The notes under the pieces: generated by a model | Databases searched by the model: none | What the model was told of the DNA's origin: nothing | Seen by the model: only the letters and a program-made list of their open reading frames with translations | Assembly: GCA_038138145.1 (NCBI GenBank) | Contig: JAYQDD010000008.1 | Span: 1-64,000, forward strand | Origin: UBA3537 sp038138145 | GTDB lineage: Bacteria > Bacteroidota > Bacteroidia > Flavobacteriales > Flavobacteriaceae | DNA length: 64,000 nucleotides | Reading direction: 5' to 3' | Shown here: one piece after another, positions 52,554-61,991 of the stretch | Layout: the number at the start of each line of letters is the position of its first letter | Numbering within the stretch: position 1 is the stretch's first letter | Program-made: the position numbers and the translations under genes

Positions 52554-54089
52554 ATGCAACACGATAAGGTATTAATTCTCGATTTTGGATCTCAATATAC
52601 ACAACTCATCGCACGCCGTGTAAGAGAGTTGAACATTTACTGCGAAATCCATCCCTACAACAAAATTCCAACCTCAATAGAGGCCTACAAAGCGGTCGTA
52701 CTTTCAGGAAGTCCACAATCCGTTCGTGGCGATGATGCGCTGCACCCCGATTTGTCGGAAATCCGTGCAAAAAAACCACTTTTGGCGGTGTGTTACGGTG
52801 CGCAATACTTAGCCCATTTTTCAGGTGGAAATGTTGCGCCCTCAAATACTAGAGAGTACGGAAGAGCAAATTTGTCTTTTATCCAAAAAGAAGAAGTGTT
52901 TTTTGACGGCGTTTCCGAAGGTAGCCAAGTGTGGATGAGCCATAGCGATACGATCAAAACATTGCCCACCAATGGAGTATTATTGGCCAGTACGCATGAT
53001 GTTGAAAACGCCGCTTATAAAATTGAAGGGGAACAGACTTATGCCATACAGTTTCACCCCGAGGTGTACCATTCTACAGATGGAAAAACACTTTTAAAGA
53101 ATTTTCTAGTCAAAATTGCAGGCTTACAACAAGATTGGACACCCGATTCATTTGTAGAAGAAACCGTAGCCGATTTAAAAGCACAATTACAAAATGATAA
53201 AGTTGTTTTGGGGCTTTCTGGTGGTGTAGATTCTACGGTAGCCGCTATTTTACTCAACAAAGCTATTGGAAAAAACTTGTATTGCATTTTTGTCAATAAT
53301 GGATTGTTGCGTAAAAATGAATTCAGTAGTGTGTTGCAACAATACGAAGGGATGGGGTTGAACGTCAAAGGCGTAGATGCTTCGGCACGTTTTTTGGATG
53401 TATTGGCAGGAATTGATGACCCAGAACAGAAACGCAAAGCCATAGGGCGTGTTTTTATTGAAGTTTTTGATGATGAAGCACATTTGATTAAAGACGTAAA
53501 ATGGTTGGCTCAAGGGACTATTTATCCCGATGTAATTGAAAGTGTTTCGGCCACAGGGGGGCCGAGTGCAACCATAAAAAGTCATCACAATGTTGGTGGA
53601 TTGCCAGATTTTATGAAATTGAACGTTGTAGAACCATTAAAAGCACTATTTAAAGACGAGGTACGCCGCGTGGGTGCTTCAATGGGGATTGATGCACAAC
53701 TATTGGGACGTCATCCTTTTCCAGGCCCTGGTTTGGCCATTCGAATTTTGGGTGATATTACTGCCGAAAAGGTGCGTATATTACAAGACGTAGATGCTAT
53801 TTTTATCAATGGATTGCGCGAATGGGGACTCTACGACAGCGTATGGCAAGCTGGTGCCATGTTGTTGCCTGTCAATAGTGTTGGTGTGATGGGTGACGAA
53901 CGTACTTATGAAAAATGTGTTGCCCTTAGAGCCGTGGAAAGCACAGACGGTATGACAGCCGATTGGGTGAATTTACCCTACGAATTTTTACAAAAAACAT
54001 CTAATGACATCATCAACAAAGTTAAAGGTGTAAACAGAGTGGTGTATGATATTAGCTCTAAACCACCAGCAACTATAGAATGGGAATAA
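52554..54089 (+). CDS. guaA: GMP synthase (glutamine-hydrolysing)
   Basis: GuaA aminates XMP to GMP with glutamine and ATP. The 511-aa enzyme has a class-I glutaminase domain with Cys80 (LLAVCYGAQYL) and His/Glu in QFHPEVYHS. The ATP pyrophosphatase domain has GLSGGVDSTVAA, and the dimerisation domain ends IEWE. I chose the ATG at 52554 rather than the TTG two codons upstream, because that TTG is part of the -7 box. Little or no 5' leader is predicted. The LysM gene follows without a clear gap, so both may be co-transcribed. Confidence 0.97.
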   Translation: MQHDKVLILDFGSQYTQLIARRVRELNIYCEIHPYNKIPTSIEAYKAVVLSGSPQSVRGDDALHPDLSEIRAKKPLLAVCYGAQYLAHFSGGNVAPSNTREYGRANLSFIQKEEVFFDGVSEGSQVWMSHSDTIKTLPTNGVLLASTHDVENAAYKIEGEQTYAIQFHPEVYHSTDGKTLLKNFLVKIAGLQQDWTPDSFVEETVADLKAQLQNDKVVLGLSGGVDSTVAAILLNKAIGKNLYCIFVNNGLLRKNEFSSVLQQYEGMGLNVKGVDASARFLDVLAGIDDPEQKRKAIGRVFIEVFDDEAHLIKDVKWLAQGTIYPDVIESVSATGGPSATIKSHHNVGGLPDFMKLNVVEPLKALFKDEVRRVGASMGIDAQLLGRHPFPGPGLAIRILGDITAEKVRILQDVDAIFINGLREWGLYDSVWQAGAMLLPVNSVGVMGDERTYEKCVALRAVESTDGMTADWVNLPYEFLQKTSNDIINKVKGVNRVVYDISSKPPATIEWE

Positions 54090-54149
54090 GATTTGGATTT
54101 CTCAAAACTGCGCTGTAGTTTTAAAAACTCAATGCGCCAAAACAACAAC

Positions 54150-56093
54150 ATGAATAGATTTCTTTTTAGTACCATATTCTTATTGTGTTTGACAGTACTA
54201 TCTGCACAAACTTTACGCACCCATACCGTTGATGCTAAAGACACCCTAGAAACTATTGCTCAACGTTATGGCGTAATTCCAGAAGATATTTTAGTACTCA
54301 ATCCAGACGCCAAAGATGAACTTGCTGTTGGAAAAGTTTTGGTTATCCCCAATCCGATTGAAAAAAAGACAAACGAAACTACTGAAATAAAAGAACTGGT
54401 TTCATATAAGGTTTATCGTGTCAAGCGCAAAGAAACGCTGTACAGCATTGCAAAAAAATACAACACAACAATAAAAGAACTCAAGAAACACAACCAACAA
54501 TTATACACTACAGCATTACAGTTTAAAGATAAAATTTACGTTCCTAAATACAAAACAAAAACTGTTGCTGTAGTTCCTCAAGCGGTAAAAACATATACCG
54601 TTTTGCCAAAAGAAGGGAAGTGGCGTGTGGCTTATAAATTTGGAATTTCCGTACAAGAATTAGAGGCGCTTAATCCCAATATGGGAGCTGTTTTACAGGT
54701 AGGTCAGCAGCTCAATGTGCCCAATATAGATATTGAAAAAGAACAAGACGTAACAGACGAGCGTTATGGATTTTATGAAGTATTACCCAATGAGGGATTT
54801 TATAGGTTGTACAAAAAATTAGGCATCGCACAAGATGTTTTGGAACAACTGAATCCTGGTTTGGCTGAATCAGGATTAAAAGTTGGTATGGTTCTAAAAG
54901 TTCCCAAAAGAAGTATTGAAGGTGTCGATTTGGATGCTTTAGAAGAAACAAAATTGGTCGACCAATTGAAGTTTTTACGTCCAAAATCGGTAGCGCTTTT
55001 GCTACCTTTTAAAGTTAATTCTGTTGATTTTGATTCCATCAAATTGGCCAAACAACAAATTCAGCGTGATGGATATATCCGTATTTCCACTGAATTTTAT
55101 ACAGGTGTCGAGATGGCTTTGGACTCTGCTCAACGTTTGGGGATTTCCGTTGCTTTGGATGTGTTCGATACAGAAGCCAGTCCACAAACAACAAACCGCC
55201 TGTTGCGTACCAATGATTTTTCGCAATACGACCTTATTTTAGGACCACTAACCCAAAAAAATAATACTACGGTTGCACAAACATTACAATCTACAAATAC
55301 GGCCGTAGTTTCGCCTTTTGTACAATTTACCCAACGTGCGGACAACCTTATCCAAACGATTCCTGCTGATGAATGGATGGCCGAAAAGCTGTTACGCCAT
55401 GCCCAAAAAGATACTATTCCGCATCAAACCTTAATCATTTCAGACTCGAAGTCGATCAAAAGAGCAAAAAAAATACAAACAGTTTATCCCAATGCAACCT
55501 TACTTACTTCACAACGTGATGATGAAGGAAAAGAGCAATTTTATATTCAATTTGAAACTGTACAAAAGGCCTTGCAACCAGGAAGAACTTTAGTGTTTTT
55601 GGAGACCAACAATGAAGGTTTTGCGTCCAATGTAACCAGTATGCTTAACGGATTAAATGGAATTACTTTACAAAAAGATGAAGAAGATGAGGATGTTGAA
55701 TTTGAGGTGGAACGCGAATTAATTTTGATGACCACCAACCGCAACAAGGCCTTTATGGGCAGTAATATTTCCAATACGGACTTATCGAATTTGAATTTTC
55801 AATTTCCGTCGGTTCATTTCTACAAAGAAGATTTAAATGCTTTTACCAAAAGCTACAAACAAAAGTTTGGCGCATACCCTACACGTTATGCCACTCGTGG
55901 CTTTGACTTGACTTTAGACCTATTGTTACGCTTAGCGGCCTATGATTCTGTTTTTGAACAATTAACAACGATTCAAACAAATTATTTGGAAAATAAGTTT
56001 AAATATACACAAGGTGCAAATGGAGGTTTTGTCAATCAGTCTGCCTATATTCTAAAATATGATAATTTATTTATTGTGAAGGTTGAGGATTAA
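54150..56093 (+). CDS. LysM repeats fused to a periplasmic-binding-like domain
   Basis: A 647-aa exported protein with a signal peptide (about 1-19, LLCLTVLSAQ). Up to four LysM-type repeats follow (about 24-66, 82-125, 140-185 and 195-250); the first two have the DTLETIAQRYGV and ETLYSIAKKYN cores. From about 280 to the end is a type-1 periplasmic-binding-like domain, starting SVALLLPFKVNS and containing DLILGPLTQKNNTTVAQ. This resembles LysM-ABC-substrate-binding fusions near guaA in Flavobacteriaceae (from memory). The role is unknown: cell-wall binding plus ligand sensing is an inference. I chose ATG 54150 for the signal peptide; TTG 54093 and ATG 54132 are alternatives. Confidence 0.8.
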   Translation: MNRFLFSTIFLLCLTVLSAQTLRTHTVDAKDTLETIAQRYGVIPEDILVLNPDAKDELAVGKVLVIPNPIEKKTNETTEIKELVSYKVYRVKRKETLYSIAKKYNTTIKELKKHNQQLYTTALQFKDKIYVPKYKTKTVAVVPQAVKTYTVLPKEGKWRVAYKFGISVQELEALNPNMGAVLQVGQQLNVPNIDIEKEQDVTDERYGFYEVLPNEGFYRLYKKLGIAQDVLEQLNPGLAESGLKVGMVLKVPKRSIEGVDLDALEETKLVDQLKFLRPKSVALLLPFKVNSVDFDSIKLAKQQIQRDGYIRISTEFYTGVEMALDSAQRLGISVALDVFDTEASPQTTNRLLRTNDFSQYDLILGPLTQKNNTTVAQTLQSTNTAVVSPFVQFTQRADNLIQTIPADEWMAEKLLRHAQKDTIPHQTLIISDSKSIKRAKKIQTVYPNATLLTSQRDDEGKEQFYIQFETVQKALQPGRTLVFLETNNEGFASNVTSMLNGLNGITLQKDEEDEDVEFEVERELILMTTNRNKAFMGSNISNTDLSNLNFQFPSVHFYKEDLNAFTKSYKQKFGAYPTRYATRGFDLTLDLLLRLAAYDSVFEQLTTIQTNYLENKFKYTQGANGGFVNQSAYILKYDNLFIVKVED

Positions 56094-56095
56094 AT

Positions 56096-56650
56096 CTATT
56101 TCCACTTAATATTACACCCAATACTTGGCTTTTGTATCCGTGTATTTGGTGTGTTTTGTAATAAACACTCCATAGCATTTTTTAAATCAGCGCCATCGAT
56201 AGGAAGACTATTTCCTGGTCTTGAATCATCCATTTGACCTCTGTATACAAGTTTTAGCTTTTCATCAAAAAGAAAAAAATCTGGAGTACAAGCGGCATCA
56301 TATGCTTTGGCTATGGCTTGGGTTTCGTCGTATAAATAGGGGAAAGGATAATTTAATTTTTCGGCCTGTACCTTCATTTGCTTTGGGCCATCTTGTGGAT
56401 AATGTTCTACATCATTGCTCGATATGGCTACAAATTTCACACCTTTCTCTTGATACCCATTGGCAATATCAACCAGGGCTTCATTGATATGAACTACAAA
56501 AGGGCAGTGGTTGCAAATGAACACCACCACAGTCCCATGTTTTCCTTGAACTTGCACTAAAGTCTTAAATTCATCAGAAACTGTATCCAATAAACTAAAT
56601 TGAGGCGCTACTGTGCCAAGCGCCAACATATTTGAGGGTGTTCTAGCCAT
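56096..56650 (-). CDS. Thioredoxin-like redoxin family protein
   Basis: A 184-aa thioredoxin-fold protein. The active-site motif is CNHCP (46-50), as in redoxins of the AhpC-TSA type, after the strand GTVVVFI. The cis-Pro is in ACTPDFFLFD (about 115). There is no signal peptide, so it is cytosolic. The C-terminal SIGCNIKWK contains a further Cys. It is likely a peroxide reductase or thiol-disulphide oxidoreductase; substrate unknown. It ends 3 nt before the LysM gene's stop on the other strand, and it diverges from the CsaA-like gene. Confidence 0.9.
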   Translation of the reverse strand: MARTPSNMLALGTVAPQFSLLDTVSDEFKTLVQVQGKHGTVVVFICNHCPFVVHINEALVDIANGYQEKGVKFVAISSNDVEHYPQDGPKQMKVQAEKLNYPFPYLYDETQAIAKAYDAACTPDFFLFDEKLKLVYRGQMDDSRPGNSLPIDGADLKNAMECLLQNTPNTRIQKPSIGCNIKWK

Positions 56651-56698
56651 GCTGTTTTGTTTTTAAATGATATCTTTACATTGTAAAGTTACATATAA

Positions 56699-57031
56699 AT
56701 GAAAGAAGTTTTATTTGAAGATTTTCAAAAATTAGATTTGCGTGTGGGGACTATTATTGAAGTGGATGATTTTCCAAAGGCCCACAAACCGGCTTATCAA
56801 TTGACTATAGATTTTGGTCCGCTTGGAATTAAAAAATCATCAGCACAAATTACCACACTGTACGCCAAAGAAGATTTGCTGCATAAACAAATCGTAGCCA
56901 ATGTGAATTTTGAAGACAAACAAATTGCAAACTTCAAAAGTCAGTGTTTGGTGCTTGGTGCAGTTCTTGAAAACGATGTGGTATTGCTTAATCCAGAGCA
57001 AAAGATACCCAATGGAGCAACGGTTCAATAA
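56699..57031 (+). CDS. CsaA-like tRNA-binding protein
   Basis: A 110-aa OB-fold protein of the CsaA / tRNA-binding (Trbp111) type. The N-terminal block QKLDLRVGTIIEVDDFPKAHKPAYQL (split; about 10-36) is the nucleic-acid-binding core. The LGAVLENDVVLLNPEQKIPNG end is conserved. CsaA is thought to have chaperone or tRNA-binding activity. The length is standard. The ATG at 56699 is unambiguous, and a TATCTTTA box is 21 nt upstream, with one mismatch to the -7 consensus. It converges with the M14 peptidase gene. Confidence 0.92.
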   Translation: MKEVLFEDFQKLDLRVGTIIEVDDFPKAHKPAYQLTIDFGPLGIKKSSAQITTLYAKEDLLHKQIVANVNFEDKQIANFKSQCLVLGAVLENDVVLLNPEQKIPNGATVQ

Positions 57032-57033
57032 TT

Positions 57034-59538
57034 TTAGAATTCATCTCTAAAAAATAGTGCATTCATCAACAACTTGTTGGTACCATACCAAAATGCTCTA
57101 AAATTGGTATTATCAGTGAATCCAATAACTTTACCCCGTCCAAGTCGTTCAATTTTAAAAGGGATAGTACCTTTTATGAGTTCTAAGTTTTCCTCCGAAA
57201 TATATCCACTTAACAGAGGGTTTTGACTGTATTGAATTGGGTTGTTGTAACTGTTTTTGTCAGGTTTAATGAAAATAGTCGTATTGCGAAACAAGGCTAA
57301 TTTGTTGCTGTCATATCCAAAATTTATGGGATGGGAGCGGTCTATTTTTGCTTCAAAAATGGCTCCACCAATGCCTTGTGCGCCTCTAAATTTTGACCGA
57401 TCTTCAAAACTAATATTTTTGGCTTCCAAAGTTTTAGATTGAAGTTCCATGGAAAAAATTTTGTGTTTCTTAAGCCATTTTAATGCATTTTGGTAAGCAA
57501 CTAATGTGCCTCCGTTTTCTACCCAACTTTTAAGTTTTTGAGCGACCTTATCTTCTAAACCATAGGTATTTGGTAAAACAATGCAATTGTAACGCTTAAG
57601 ATTTGTTTGAGTCAAAAGGGAAACATCTAATTTTGTGATAGGTATGTTGTAGCGTGTATCCATCAAATGCCAAATTTCCCCCGCATCATAAGCATCAATA
57701 CCGCGTCCAACCACAAGCGCCATATTAGGTTTTGTGAGTGTTCTAAAATTATTGCTTCCTAAATCAGGGCCGACCGAAACACCAGTAGAGATACCATAAA
57801 TTGTAAGGTAATTTTCTTGGGCAATTTTTTCTAAAATTTGTCCAAGTTTTTCAGAGGAATAGTTTTGATTTTGTACTGGAATAAGAATACTGCCATAGTC
57901 AAAATTCTTAGCCTCTGAATTAAATGGTTGCATAGCCATTTTCACTCGAATATTTTGTTGCATAAGTTGATTCAATGCTTTGGGGCTGTAATAATCATTC
58001 CAACGCATAATGTATGCATAATTGCTTTTTTGTGTCAATTTTCCCTCTGTAAGCGTTGGATTAACCATTTTATCAGCATGTTTTATTTTGGCCTTATCAC
58101 TGTAATCCAAATCGAATGCTAGTGGAAAAGTCCATGCCGAGATATCATAAAACAAACTGTCTTGAAATTTTGTACGGCGTTCAAACATTGCGTTGAGCAA
58201 TCGGCTGTGTTTTTGTTGTTTCGGAACAATGTAGGAACTTGATTTTTTAAATGTATTGCCATCAATAGTAATGTCATTTTTCAGTGCATGAACTTGGATT
58301 TTATGCCGGTCTAAAATTTCAGCCAAATGAAACGCTTTAGCAGAGTCATTTTGATCGCCAAAAACATAAGCATCTTGCGCTTGTGATTTCGCTTCATTAC
58401 GCGCATTTTCAAAAAAATCAAACTGATATTGAAGTAATTTTTCCCGCATGTTTATGGCTGCTTTTAATGTCGATAATCCAGCAGTGAGTTGATTTCTGAT
58501 TGTAAACGGGAAGGTCAGTAGTCCATTATCACTTTCTTGGACATGACCACGCGAACTGGCTTGCTCAAATAAAATGCCAATACTCCCATTGATGTCTGGA
58601 AAAGTAGACCCTTTACCATAATAAAAATCATCATAATTTTCTTCCGAATAATACAAAGAACCTAATTCATCAAAGGCTTGGGCGTGATAGGTGCCAATTT
58701 CTTTGGTAAGCTGTTGGTTTAATTGTGGTGTCAGCGGGTGTGTTCTTGACGGAATTCCAGGTTGAAAGAAAAAGCTCGAATTGGTGCCCATTTCGTGGTG
58801 ATCAGTCAAAATATTGGGCATCCATTGGTGAAATGTTTTAATGCGTGCTCTAGATTCGGGTAATTGCACGGGTAACCAATCTCGATTCATGTCAAACCAA
58901 TAGTGATTGGTTCGTCCACCTGGCCAATCTTCATGATATTCACGATCGTTTGGGTCAGGATTTAAGTTGATGTTTTTATTGGTGTTTGCCCAATGGGCAA
59001 AGCGTTGAAGTCCATCGGGATTCATTGCGGGATCAAATAAAATAACAGTATTTTTTAGTAAATTTTTGACTTCCTCTGATTCTGAAGCGGCCAAGTGATA
59101 AGCAAGTAATAACGCTGCATTGGAACCACTGGCCTCATTGCCATGAATTGAAAACCCTTGATATACAACTACAGGTCTGTTTTCTATACCCAATCGATCG
59201 TTTCCATCAGTAGCTTGTACATGAGCTTTCTTAATTACGTTCAATTGTTGATGATTTTCTGGACTTGTGATGGTCAATAATATTAGTGGACGCCCCTCAA
59301 AAGTTGTTCCTCTGTTTTCGAGTTTTATACGATCAGATGTTTTGGCCAATGTTTGCATATAATACAGCAATTTGTCGTGGTTGATGTGCCACTGCCCAAC
59401 TTCATGGCCAATAATCGATTTTGGTGTGGGAATTTCAGTACTGTATTGGGCACTGTTTGGTAAATAGTATTCCAAATTAGGTTTAAATTGTGCACCAATG
59501 AATATTGGTATCCATAGTAAAAGAAGGCGTAATTTCAT
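57034..59538 (-). CDS. Exported M14-family zinc carboxypeptidase
   Basis: A secreted or periplasmic metallopeptidase of 834 aa with a signal peptide (about 1-16). Zinc ligands His132 and Glu135 are in SIHGNEASG, and the third His is likely in TDHHEMG (about 247). DPAMNPDGLQRF (about 180) carries the substrate-binding block of the M14 family. The C-terminal 450 residues have no zinc motif and include a DUF/glutamine-amidotransferase-like segment with NGGTLVAYQ. The size exceeds classical carboxypeptidases (about 310-400), as in Bacteroidota M14 proteins. Converges with the CsaA-like gene; a terminator for the next gene lies upstream of its start. Confidence 0.9.
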   Translation of the reverse strand: MKLRLLLLWIPIFIGAQFKPNLEYYLPNSAQYSTEIPTPKSIIGHEVGQWHINHDKLLYYMQTLAKTSDRIKLENRGTTFEGRPLILLTITSPENHQQLNVIKKAHVQATDGNDRLGIENRPVVVYQGFSIHGNEASGSNAALLLAYHLAASESEEVKNLLKNTVILFDPAMNPDGLQRFAHWANTNKNINLNPDPNDREYHEDWPGGRTNHYWFDMNRDWLPVQLPESRARIKTFHQWMPNILTDHHEMGTNSSFFFQPGIPSRTHPLTPQLNQQLTKEIGTYHAQAFDELGSLYYSEENYDDFYYGKGSTFPDINGSIGILFEQASSRGHVQESDNGLLTFPFTIRNQLTAGLSTLKAAINMREKLLQYQFDFFENARNEAKSQAQDAYVFGDQNDSAKAFHLAEILDRHKIQVHALKNDITIDGNTFKKSSSYIVPKQQKHSRLLNAMFERRTKFQDSLFYDISAWTFPLAFDLDYSDKAKIKHADKMVNPTLTEGKLTQKSNYAYIMRWNDYYSPKALNQLMQQNIRVKMAMQPFNSEAKNFDYGSILIPVQNQNYSSEKLGQILEKIAQENYLTIYGISTGVSVGPDLGSNNFRTLTKPNMALVVGRGIDAYDAGEIWHLMDTRYNIPITKLDVSLLTQTNLKRYNCIVLPNTYGLEDKVAQKLKSWVENGGTLVAYQNALKWLKKHKIFSMELQSKTLEAKNISFEDRSKFRGAQGIGGAIFEAKIDRSHPINFGYDSNKLALFRNTTIFIKPDKNSYNNPIQYSQNPLLSGYISEENLELIKGTIPFKIERLGRGKVIGFTDNTNFRAFWYGTNKLLMNALFFRDEF

Positions 59539-59560
59539 TATAAAAAATTTACTATAAATA

Positions 59561-59594
59561 TAAAAAAAACCGCCTGTAATAAGGCGGTTTTTAA
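59561..59594 (-). terminator. Terminator of the PUR-alpha-like gene
   Basis: AAACCGCCT (59567-59575) and AGGCGGTTT (59582-59590) form a 9-bp G+C-rich stem with a six-base loop. A-run and T-run flank it, so it works on the minus strand and possibly both. It lies 25 nt past the stop of the 59615 gene. Confidence 0.9.
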
Positions 59595-59614
59595 TATTGT
59601 GTATAATTTAGGGT

Positions 59615-59974
59615 TTAAATATCATCAAAATTTACATCGGTAAATCCTCCTTCTGATGTGCTTTCAACTTCTTGATTTTCAGTATCTGAAGTGGATTGAT
59701 TAGGGGTGTAATCACTAATGATTTCTTCTCCTTTTTCGCCTATAATAAAGTTTGTAGTTTCTTCCAGAATAGATTTAAATTCATTGAAATCTTCTTTATA
59801 AAGGTAGATTTTGTGTTTTTTGAAATGAAATGAACCATCGTCGTTTGTAAATTTTTTACTTTCTGTGATGGTAAGGTAGTAGTCTCCAGCTTTGGTGGAC
59901 TTAACATCAAAAAAATAGGTTCTTCGTCCTGCACGTAGTGCTTTAGAAAATATATCTTGTTCTCTTTCGCTCAT
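59615..59974 (-). CDS. PUR-alpha-like DNA/RNA-binding protein (DUF3276)
   Basis: A 119-aa cytosolic protein of the bacterial PUR-alpha/DUF3276 family, common in Bacteroidota, with a single-stranded nucleic-acid-binding fold. The core is ALRAGRRTYFFDVKSTKAGDYYLTITESKK in part (about 12-40), with GDYYLTI and FHFKKHKIYLY as key strands. A disordered acidic tail (from about 90, with ENQEVESTSEGG) follows. I chose ATG 59974 (MSEREQDI); 12 upstream codons are rejected. It has its own terminator. Its specific role is unknown. Confidence 0.88.
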   Translation of the reverse strand: MSEREQDIFSKALRAGRRTYFFDVKSTKAGDYYLTITESKKFTNDDGSFHFKKHKIYLYKEDFNEFKSILEETTNFIIGEKGEEIISDYTPNQSTSDTENQEVESTSEGGFTDVNFDDI

Positions 59975-60079
59975 AATGAAAGGTGTTTTACGCAATTTAA
60001 ACTTAACCAAAAGTCTAAAAAATATATGACCTCGCCAACTTTTTTAAATGATTATTTGAAGTATTTTGTTTACAAAAAG

Positions 60080-61834
60080 TTAGTGCGTTGCCTCTTGAAG
60101 TTGCTTTTCGTACAGCGCTTTGTAATGCCCATTTTTTCTAATAAGCTGATTATGTGTGCCTTCCTGCACAATTTTGCCCGCTTCCAACACAATGATGTGG
60201 TCGGCATTTTTGGCCGAAGAAATTCTGTGGCTTACAATAATTGTGGTTCTATTTTTTGTGATTTTTCCCAAATTATTTAAAATTTCTTCTTCAGTTTCGG
60301 TGTCTACAGCCGAAAGACAATCGTCTAAAAGTAATATTTGAGGAGATTTTATAAATGCTCGTGCTATAGAAACACGTTGTTTTTGTCCCCCTGAAAGTGT
60401 GATGCCACGTTCTCCTAAAATCGTTTCATAGCCCTCCGAAAAATTAATAATATTCTCATGGACAACCGCATGTTTTGCTACTTCAATCACCTCTTGCGTG
60501 CTGGCATCATTTTTTCCAAACTTAATGTTGTTATTTAGAGTATCAGAGAATAAAAAGGGATCTTGTGGAACGTATCCGATACTGCCGCGCAAACTGTGAA
60601 GATTCACATCTTCAATGGGGATGTCATCTATTTTTATTTGTCCGTTACTGCAATTGTACATCCTTCCAATGAGTTCCAAAATAGTAGTTTTTCCACAGCC
60701 CGTTTTTCCAATAATAGCCAGTGTTTTGCCTTGCTCGACGGTAAAACTCACACCTTTTAAGGCCTCAATATTGGTGTCTTGATATGTGAAATGCACATTT
60801 TCAAAAGTGATTTTACCTTTTATCTCAGTGGGTTGTTTTTGTGTATTATATACCGTTGGTTTTTGTTTTAAAAACGCATTGATGCGCTTTTGCGAAGCTT
60901 CGGCTTGTTGTACCAAAGAGGTGACCCATCCAATAGAAGTTACAGGCCAGGTGAGCATATTGACGTAAATAATGAACTCTGCAATAGTGCCAAGTTCTTT
61001 TATTTCTCCGTTGATGTACTGTTGCCCTCCAATGTAAATGACCAATAAGTTACTCGCACCAATAAACAACAGCATTAATGGGAAAAAGAAGGCCTGAGTT
61101 TTTGTTAAGTTTAGTCTTTTTTTACGTTGGTCGTTAGATAAATGCGCAAAATTTCCTTCAGTTTCATCTTCTAATGCGTATGCTTTTGTAACTTTAATCC
61201 CACTAAAAATTTCTTGTGTCGCTGAAGTTAGTACCGAAAGTTGTTCTTGAACAATAGTGCTTTGTGTGTGAATATATTTGCTCAAAAAATAAATAGACAA
61301 GGACAAAACAGGCAGCGGAATAATGGTGTACAGTGTGAGTGTTGGCGCTTTGCTGTACATGTATATGAGCGCTACAACAACAAGCGTAATCATGTTTATG
61401 GTGTACATCAGTGCTGGCCCCACATACATGCGTACTTTTCCAACATCTTCCGAAATGCGATTGATGAGGTCTCCTGTTCTGTTTTGTTTGTAAAAAGGAA
61501 GGCACAACCGTTGATAGTGCGCGTAAATTTCGTTTTTCAAATCATATTCGATGTATCTTGATACATTGATGAGGGTTTGTCGCATCAAAAACGTAAAAAA
61601 CCCAGTCGCGATTGCTGCACCTAAAATCAAAAGGATTTTCAGCCCAATAGCTTTTTTAAACTGAGTTTCATCTATGGGTGTTGATAGTTGTTCGGTAACC
61701 AAGGTAATCACATCACCAATAAGCCGTGGCGTAAATAATGAAAAAATCTTTGCACAAGCCACAATAATCACCCCAAGAACAACTCTGTACTTGTATTTGA
61801 TAAAATATTTATTGAGGTAACGTAGCTCTTTCAT
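60080..61834 (-). CDS. ABC transporter, fused permease and ATPase (exporter type)
   Basis: A 584-aa half-transporter with six transmembrane helices in about 15-310 and an ATPase from about 340. Walker A GKTGCGKTTILE, the signature LSGGQKQRVSIARA and Walker B ILLLDDCLSAVD are intact, as is the switch SHRISSA. This is the MsbA/MdlB-type exporter family: lipid, peptide or drug efflux; substrate unknown. The start is ATG 61834, with a TATCTTTG -7 box 15-22 nt upstream, giving a short leader. It diverges from nusB. Confidence 0.94.
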   Translation of the reverse strand: MKELRYLNKYFIKYKYRVVLGVIIVACAKIFSLFTPRLIGDVITLVTEQLSTPIDETQFKKAIGLKILLILGAAIATGFFTFLMRQTLINVSRYIEYDLKNEIYAHYQRLCLPFYKQNRTGDLINRISEDVGKVRMYVGPALMYTINMITLVVVALIYMYSKAPTLTLYTIIPLPVLSLSIYFLSKYIHTQSTIVQEQLSVLTSATQEIFSGIKVTKAYALEDETEGNFAHLSNDQRKKRLNLTKTQAFFFPLMLLFIGASNLLVIYIGGQQYINGEIKELGTIAEFIIYVNMLTWPVTSIGWVTSLVQQAEASQKRINAFLKQKPTVYNTQKQPTEIKGKITFENVHFTYQDTNIEALKGVSFTVEQGKTLAIIGKTGCGKTTILELIGRMYNCSNGQIKIDDIPIEDVNLHSLRGSIGYVPQDPFLFSDTLNNNIKFGKNDASTQEVIEVAKHAVVHENIINFSEGYETILGERGITLSGGQKQRVSIARAFIKSPQILLLDDCLSAVDTETEEEILNNLGKITKNRTTIIVSHRISSAKNADHIIVLEAGKIVQEGTHNQLIRKNGHYKALYEKQLQEATH

Positions 61835-61848
61835 AATCAGAATCCATG

Positions 61849-61856
61849 CAAAGATA
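61849..61856 (-). promoter_or_regulatory. ABC transporter promoter -7 box
   Basis: TATCTTTG on the minus strand matches TAnnTTTG and predicts a leader of about 11 nt. The -33 element is unclear. Confidence 0.5.
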
Positions 61857-61923
61857 CTTCTTAGATTTTAGAAGATAAATGATAAAAAAACTAATTTTCA
61901 ATTTTTTAAGACCAAAATAACAT

Positions 61924-61931
61924 TATTTTTG
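61924..61931 (+). promoter_or_regulatory. nusB promoter -7 box and leader hairpin
   Basis: TATTTTTG matches the -7 consensus and predicts a start near 61935. The leader of about 57 nt contains the hairpin GCAAATA/TATTTGC (61936-61954). No -33 TTG was seen at a standard distance. Confidence 0.5.
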
Positions 61932-61991
61932 CAGGGCAAATACCAAATATTTGCACCTTAATAATTGAATTATTCATAAGTTCTTTAGATC

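Noticed and set aside
61936..61954. Terminator or attenuator in the nusB leader
   Set aside because: The 7-bp stem is A+T-rich and not followed by a T-run.
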